64,000 nucleotides of DNA from Schizochytrium sp. CCTCC M209059 (lineage: Eukaryota; Sar; Bigyra; Thraustochytrida; Thraustochytriidae): NCBI GenBank assembly GCA_000818945.1, contig KN805447.1, forward strand, positions 68,479 through 132,478. Reading direction: 5' to 3'. Both the position numbers and the translations under genes were made by a program. The notes beneath the pieces were generated by a model that saw nothing but the letters and a program-made list of their open reading frames with translations, made no database searches and was not told where the DNA came from. This document shows, piece by piece, positions 48,341 to 64,000 of the stretch (positions are counted from its first letter, which is position 1; each line of letters opens with the position of its first letter).

Positions 48341-48461
48341 GTTAGCTCGCATCTTGCTGCTGCAGCCAGTATTACATTACACCTGTATGTCGTCTGCAGT
48401 TGTTGTTAGCTTGCATCTTGCTGCTGCAGCCAGTACTATAGCTGTATGTCGGCTGCAGTTG
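48341..48461. repeat. Two tandem copies of a ~60-bp unit
   Basis: Copy 1 (48341-48402) and copy 2 (48405-48461) share GTTAGCT-GCATCTTGCTG and CTGTATGTCG-CTGCAGTTG blocks, with a short indel between them. Non-coding. Confidence 0.7.
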
Positions 48462-48595
48462 CTTAGTGTAAAATACCTTGTGGCTTACAAGCCGACTGCG
48501 ACAAGCATTCAGCGCCCGCAGCGAACGTTTTACTTGGAGGATTGACTGACTGACTGACCGACCAACTGACTGACTGACTGGCCGATCGATTGATG

Positions 48596-49122
48596 TAAGA
48601 TGAGATGAGATGAGATGAGATGAGATGAGATGAGATGAGATGAGATGAGATGAGATGAGATGAGATGAGATGAGATGAGATGAGATGAGATGAGATGAGA
48701 TGAGATGAGATGAGATGAGATGAGATGAGATGAGATGAGATGAGATGAGATGAGATGAGATGAGATGAGATGAGATGAGATGAGATGAGATGAGATGAGA
48801 TGAGATGAGATGAGATGAGATGAGATGAGATGAGATGAGATGAGATGAGATGAGATGAGATGAGATGAGATGAGATGAGATGAGATGAGATGAGATGAGA
48901 TGAGATGAGATGAGATGAGATGAGATGAGATGAGATGAGATGAGATGAGATGAGATGAGATGAGATGAGATGAGATGAGATGAGATGAGATGAGATGAGA
49001 TGAGATGAGATGAGATGAGATGAGATGAGATGAGATGAGATGAGATGAGATGAGATGAGATGAGATGAGATGAGATGAGATGAGATGAGATGAGATGAGA
49101 TGAGATGAGATGAGATGAGATG
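48596..49122. repeat. Perfect pentanucleotide microsatellite (ATGAG)n, about 105 copies
   Basis: From ~48598 to ~49121 the sequence is an uninterrupted TGAGA/ATGAG repeat, about 525 bp. Because the unit is 5 bp, every minus-strand frame reads the same five-residue cycle (Ile-Ser-Ser-His-Leu); those frames are not genes. Confidence 0.98.
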
Positions 49123-49600
49123 CAAAGAGAAAGATGGATCATCCAACCCATCTGCCCGCCACTGCTCCTACTGCTGCTTCTGCTGCTGCATTCTCTGCCC
49201 TCTGCCGCTTCAAGGAAACCTGAGGCACTTCCATCTTTCCCAAGGTGGCTCACTACGCAAGCTTGTGTCCAACTACGAGAATCGACAGGCCGTGTTTACC
49301 GGTCATCCCACGCAGGCGTGACCAATCCTACGCGCCGAAGACAAGACTCGAGATCGATCACCCCCACGCGAGGACGATGACGACGACGAGGAGGAGGAGG
49401 AGGAGGAGGAGGAGGAGGAGGAGAATCTGTGGACGCAACAGCTGCGGAGAAGGGTGCCCTTGCCTGCATCGCAGCAAAGGCTGCTCCATGACGACGATCT
49501 GGCGTCGATACCCACATCGGTGTCGCCCTCGGTAACGAGCAGCTCCGTGCCAAGCTTGTTTCGCAAGGGGACAGGGTCCAGACTGTCGCGCGAACTCTCC
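49123..49600. other. Upstream region of the BLTP2-like gene, with GAG triplet run
   Basis: The reading frame of the giant gene is open back to 49322 (after a TGA at 49319-49321) and includes an acidic run encoded by GAC/GAG triplets (49373-49423), but it has no ATG before 49601. A possible acceptor CCCACGCAG ends at 49315, so an upstream coding exon is possible. Confidence 0.4.
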
Positions 49601-61825
<12,225 letters not shown>

Positions 61826-62005
61826 GAGTAGTACGTTAATGCGCGATCTCTCTGTCGTTGCTATCATTTGTTTTATTTTCTCTTTCTTTTTGCTACGCTT
61901 TGCTGCCTTCTCCCTCTATCTCTCTCTCTTGCGCGCGCACGTTTGTATCGGGCTTCATGACAAGTCTACTCGATTAGATTCTTTTGTGAACGACTATTGA
62001 AGCGT
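61826..62005. other. Short convergent intergenic spacer
   Basis: Contains only T-rich and CT-repeat sequence (CTCTCTATCTCTCTCTC near 61912-61930), the 3' UTRs of convergent genes. Confidence 0.5.
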
Positions 62006-63067
62006 TTATTTGGTAAGCGTGTACTTTTCCTCGTCATCGAGTTTATTCGCCACAAGCGAATCATACGTGTCGTCGATCATTTGCTGAAGGCCAATGTACT
62101 TGATGCCAAGTCCGCCCTCCGAGGTTGGCTTGGTAGACCGTTCCGTATTCACCAAGGTCTTGTGAGGAGGCGGCGCGCCCGCTACGGGAGGGGGGATCTC
62201 AGGATCAACTTCAGAGGGAAGTTCGGCTTTACGGTCGTCAGAAACCTTGGAGGAGGCGCGAAGCGCCTCGACGACCTCGGCGACCATGGGTGTGCAGGCA
62301 ACGAGCAGGTTGCGCTTGCCCCAACCAGCCCAGTCGAGGTCCATCTTGGCAGCGACGACATGAGCATGGGCCACATCGCGCACATCGACCAGCGCAGAGC
62401 TCTGTTGTTTGATCGAAGGGGTGCCGAAATACTTGAAGAGGTTGTACATGCTCGTGTGCAGCCTTGGCTTGTCCTGACCCGGAAGAATGGGCCCGTAAAT
62501 CATTGTTGGGTTCATAACACTGAGCTTGAAGGGACAGTCGTCATTGGAGGCAATTTCCCAGGCATGGCGCTCGGCGAGTACTTTCGAAAGGCAGTAATAG
62601 TTTTTCTTCTCCTCGAGAAGATCGGCGGGCGACCAGTCGTCCTCGGTGAAGTGCGCGTCCGCCGGCTTCGCGCCGTACAGCATGTACACGGCTGCGGTGG
62701 AGGAGGTCAGCACGACCTTTTGCACGCCCGCGGCAACGCAGGCCTCGAGCACGGTCTTTGTGCCTTGCAGCGCGGGCTCGACGAGCTTTTCGCGGCCGGA
62801 GTCATCAAAGTTCATGAAGAAGGGCGAGGCGGTGTGGATGACCACGCTGCACCCTTTGATCGCCTCATCAAAGGACCCCTCCTTCATCAGGTCGCAGCCC
62901 GCGAACAGCTTGAGACGATCCTCCGCGCCGTCGAGCTTGCGCAGAAACTCTCCGCTGGTCTCGGACCGCGTCGTGCCGTGCACCGTGAACCCGGCATCCA
63001 GCGCCTCCTTGACGACCCACGACCCGAGGAAGCCCGTGGCGCCCGTCACGCACACCGTCGTCGCCAT
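62006..63067 (-). CDS. NAD(P)-dependent reductase of the dihydroflavonol/cinnamoyl-CoA reductase type (353 aa)
   Basis: Extended short-chain dehydrogenase. The start ATG at 63067 opens directly on the Rossmann motif: MATTVCVTGATGFLGSW (TGxxGFxG) with GTTRS after strand 2, a position that usually decides NADP(H). Then VVIHTASPFF, VVLTSSTAAVY with the catalytic Ser/Thr region, and the catalytic YCLSK (YxxxK). VMNPTMIYGP and LVDVRDVAHAHV follow, typical of the DFR/CCR/aldehyde reductase branch. A ~50-residue Pro/Ser linker near the C-terminus (EIPPPVAGAPPPH) is unusual. The frame upstream of the ATG is Ala/Arg-rich composition. Substrate is unknown; in non-plant eukaryotes such enzymes reduce aldehydes or ketones. 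Confidence 0.9.
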   Translation of the reverse strand: MATTVCVTGATGFLGSWVVKEALDAGFTVHGTTRSETSGEFLRKLDGAEDRLKLFAGCDLMKEGSFDEAIKGCSVVIHTASPFFMNFDDSGREKLVEPALQGTKTVLEACVAAGVQKVVLTSSTAAVYMLYGAKPADAHFTEDDWSPADLLEEKKNYYCLSKVLAERHAWEIASNDDCPFKLSVMNPTMIYGPILPGQDKPRLHTSMYNLFKYFGTPSIKQQSSALVDVRDVAHAHVVAAKMDLDWAGWGKRNLLVACTPMVAEVVEALRASSKVSDDRKAELPSEVDPEIPPPVAGAPPPHKTLVNTERSTKPTSEGGLGIKYIGLQQMIDDTYDSLVANKLDDEEKYTLTK

Positions 63068-64000
63068 CGCGCTCGCGTCCGCTTGCCGCCTGCTCGCCCG
63101 CCCGTTCGCCCGCCCGCTCCTCGCAGTCCGCCGCAGCAACGCGCTCCCTGCAGATGGTCTCGCTCGAACGGGGTCTGCCGCAGTCCGTCCAGCGGCTGCA
63201 GCTCGCCTCGGATCTTTTTGACCTCGAAACAAACGCTCAGGCAGGCTCATTCGCACTCACTCACATTCAGAGTCAGGCTGCCTTCAACTTCATTCCAAGT
63301 CCGAGTCATGTACGTCACGGTATGTGGTCGCATTTGCGTTCGCGTTCTTGCCCTCGTTCTCGCAGCTCAGGTCTCAGCAAGAGCCAAGGACTCGAAGGGA
63401 AACAGGTTGGAGGTATGTATCACTATAGTATATGCAGGCACAGTGTGCGTGTTCAAGACGCACAAGATATCCCATCCCGTCCGCCTGGGATCGAACTCGA
63501 CCGCGAGCGAAACGGAAGCCGCATGCATGCGCAGGCGACGTCGAGCCGAACGCGGAGGTCGACGTCGAGGTGGAGGCCGAGGGTGAGGGCGCGGGGACGA
63601 GCGATGAGGTGGGGGTCGAGATGATGATGAAGAGCGACCACGTGCGGGACGACGTTGGGGCGGAGAAGACGGGAAGGGCGGGGTCAATTTACAACAGGGC
63701 GTCGCGTATGTGGTTGTGGGGGGGGGAATTCGTTCTTGAGCGAGAGACCGCATGGAGCGGGATGCAGCATCCTTCCCAGCCTGCGTACTACTGTGCAAGC
63801 GGAGCGATACTATGTAAGCGGCGCGATGCTGTTAGGGAGGGTCGAGAGGCACGGCGAGTAGATGCATGTGCGAAGATGACAACGCTTGGTCTTTTGGCGG
63901 AGATCCTACTAGGCAAAGTCGCGCCCATGACGACAAGTCTTCTCCACCTCGGTTTGGCCCTCGCACAGTCCATTTTGGTCGGCAGCGAGCGAAATCGTGC
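63068..64000 (+). other. Possible 5' part of a gene running off the window (uncertain)
   Basis: ATG 63308 opens a signal-peptide-like start (MYVTVCGRICVRVLALVLAA...ARA) that ends at a GTATGT donor-like site (63415). A second frame is open without stop from 63429 to the window end at 64000, reading an acidic stretch then TTLGLLAEILLGK...LLHLGLALAQ. I could not find a join of credible intron length, and GC-rich DNA gives such frames by chance. Listed only as a candidate; otherwise this region shows no gene. Confidence 0.25.

Noticed and set aside
48372..49253. Long minus-strand frames reading Ile-Ser-Ser-His-Leu repeats
   Set aside because: They are the six-frame image of the ATGAG microsatellite and have no independent coding evidence.

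Overview
This window looks like nuclear DNA of a gene-dense, intron-poor, GC-rich protist. A thraustochytrid-like stramenopile (Labyrinthulomycetes) is my best guess, inferred from protein types and style and not provable here. The eukaryotic evidence is a cytosolic ribosomal protein gene (RPS26) split by a GT-AG intron, a bridge-like lipid transfer protein (BLTP2/FMP27 family), a polycystin-type channel, KH RNA-binding and METTL7-like proteins, Pol III-style tRNA genes followed by T-runs, and long microsatellites. Three introns can be placed with canonical borders; most genes are single exons. Two assembly gaps (runs of N) lie at 12453-12546 and 40933-41010.

Left part (1-17 kb): a small membrane protein, an ankyrin-repeat protein whose 3' end is partly duplicated in tandem, a Dispatched-like RND transporter with an EGF module, a Cys/His protein, a mitochondrial membrane protein, a polytopic membrane protein, an LTO1 homologue (Fe-S delivery to the ribosome-recycling ATPase ABCE1), a four-KH RNA-binding protein and a 2-oxoglutarate/Fe(II) oxygenase.

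Middle part (17-40 kb): LpxK (lipid A 4'-kinase, unexpected in a eukaryote with no visible plastid gene), placed 25 bases after the oxygenase; convergent to it is a DNA ligase VI-like fusion of an SNM1/beta-CASP nuclease, a RanBP2 zinc finger and an ATP-dependent DNA ligase, with an intron inside the nuclease HxHxDH motif. RPS26, a polycystin/TRP-like channel with a large S2-S3 insert, a mitochondrial-type rhodanese, a zinc-knuckle protein, a coiled-coil membrane protein, a Coa1-like protein, a four-helix membrane protein and a METTL7-like methyltransferase follow. About 3 kb near 31-33 kb appears non-coding.

Right part (40-64 kb): pyridoxamine-phosphate oxidase (PNPO), a CHAT/caspase-like protein with a C-terminal membrane anchor, an LRR-like multi-pass membrane protein, a second PNPOx-fold flavoprotein, a TMEM65-GAF fusion (mitochondrial membrane protein joined to a cyclic-nucleotide-type GAF domain), two identical tRNA-Val genes with the eukaryote-atypical GAC anticodon, a perfect ~105-copy pentanucleotide array, a >4000-residue BLTP2 homologue carrying 184 uninterrupted CAG codons, and an NAD(P)-dependent reductase.

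The strongest leads are the TMEM65-GAF fusion, the SNM1-zinc finger-ligase fusion, the plastid/bacterial-looking tRNA-Val(GAC) pair, LpxK, the tail-anchored CHAT protein, and the extreme perfect CAG tract in BLTP2. The genes do not form one pathway; several products (rhodanese, Coa1-like, TMEM65-GAF, the 10.5-kb protein) are probably mitochondrial.
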